A stretch of DNA of 5,111 bases from Atopobiaceae bacterium UBA7016. Its GTDB lineage: Bacteria > Actinomycetota > Coriobacteriia > Coriobacteriales > Atopobiaceae. The DNA lies in assembly GCA_002449555.1 (NCBI GenBank), contig DJXA01000247.1:8267-13377 (forward strand), read 5' to 3'. Positions 4,779 to 5,111 of this stretch are shown here, in pieces; the stretch's first letter is position 1; each line of letters begins with the position of its first letter. The translations under genes were made by a program, and so were the position numbers. Below the pieces are notes generated by a model. The model saw only the letters and a program-made list of their open reading frames with translations. It ran no database searches and was not told where the DNA came from.

Positions 4779-5111
4779 ATGAGCAAAACAGCCGCCATAA
4801 GCACGAGGGACTTTCTTCCCACCACGCGCGCCGAGATGCGCGAGCGTGGCTGGGAGCAGTGCGACTTTGTCTACGTGAGCGGCGACGCCTACGTTGACCA
4901 CCCCTCCTTCGGCACGGCCATCATCGCGCGCCTTCTGGAGGCGCACGGCTACAAGGTGGGCATCATCGCGCAGCCCGACTGGCGCGACCCAGCTAGCGTG
5001 ACGCGCCTCGGCGAGCCACGCCTGGGCTTTTTGGTCTCTGCCGGCAACATGGACTCGATGGTCAACCACTACACAGTGGCAAAGCGCCGCAGGTCAAAGG
5101 ACTATTACTCC
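4779..5111 (+). CDS. YgiQ-family radical SAM protein, N-terminal part only
   Basis: The 111 visible residues begin MSKTAAISTRDFLPTTRAEMRERGW. They continue with DFVYVSGDAYVDHPSFGTAIIARLLEAHGYKVGIIAQPDW (residues 29-68) and LGFLVSAGNMDSMVNHYTVAKRRRSKDYYS (82-111). This is the characteristic N-terminal region of the YgiQ family (UPF0313), large proteins of roughly 600-700 residues with a radical SAM core. The CxxxCxxC iron-sulfur motif lies further on, outside the window, so it cannot be checked here. The reaction catalysed by the family is not established. The ATG at 4779 follows TAGGA (4766-4770) at eight bases, with GAGG closer still; the initiation signal is weaker than for the neighbours. 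The gene follows the thioesterase on the same strand, separated by the 62-bp palindrome, so read-through is possible. The family call is confident. Confidence 0.93.
   Translation, partial: MSKTAAISTRDFLPTTRAEMRERGWEQCDFVYVSGDAYVDHPSFGTAIIARLLEAHGYKVGIIAQPDWRDPASVTRLGEPRLGFLVSAGNMDSMVNHYTVAKRRRSKDYYS

Noticed and set aside
4127..4825. Minus-strand open frame of 232 codons opposite the thioesterase gene
   Set aside because: It crosses the 62-bp palindrome and two real genes on the other strand, and has no motif of its own.

Overview
The window is high-GC bacterial chromosome with strong Shine-Dalgarno sequences, tight gene packing and both gene orientations. The protein set (class II thymidine kinase, Cof-type HAD phosphatase, PTS-EIIB/ROK fusion, MBL hydrolase, ACOT-type thioesterase, YgiQ-family radical SAM protein) and its wording, such as the YgiQ N-terminus, suggest an anaerobic gut or oral actinobacterium of the Coriobacteriia (Olsenella/Atopobium/Collinsella-like). 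That placement is an inference from protein resemblance, not a measured match.

Layout: (1) 1-738, minus strand: a small two-helix membrane protein (463-738) is followed after 34 bases by thymidine kinase (1-428, cut off by the window edge), probably one operon. (2) 739-808: a short divergent promoter region. (3) 809-1642, plus strand: a Cof-type HAD phosphatase. (4) 1647-1753: a 107-bp near-perfect palindrome whose inner 21-bp stem is followed by TTTT and could end HAD transcription. (5) 1834-3270, plus strand: a 478-residue protein with an unassigned N-terminal domain, a PTS lactose/cellobiose-type EIIB domain with its cysteine, and a ROK fold whose ATP and catalytic motifs are degraded. (6) 3280-3317: a hairpin terminator between convergent genes. 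(7) 3318-4016, minus strand: an MBL-fold hydrolase. (8) 4048-4133: a compact repeat element with 8-bp inverted ends and two tandem units, with outward-facing TACAAT boxes at its ends. (9) 4178-4702, plus strand: a hotdog acyl-CoA thioesterase. (10) 4702-4763: a 62-bp palindrome. (11) 4779-5111, plus strand: the start of a YgiQ-family radical SAM protein.

The genes do not form one pathway: nucleotide salvage, phosphate-ester hydrolysis, probable sugar/PTS signalling and thioester hydrolysis lie side by side. Two things deserve attention. One is the EIIB-ROK fusion, which looks like a phosphorylation-responsive sugar sensor rather than a kinase. The other is the set of three structured intergenic repeats, each with a GTCCC-containing arm; two of them share a 13-base core at 12 of 13 positions. 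They look like REP-type/MITE-like palindromes. No transposase, CRISPR array, tRNA or rRNA is visible in the window.
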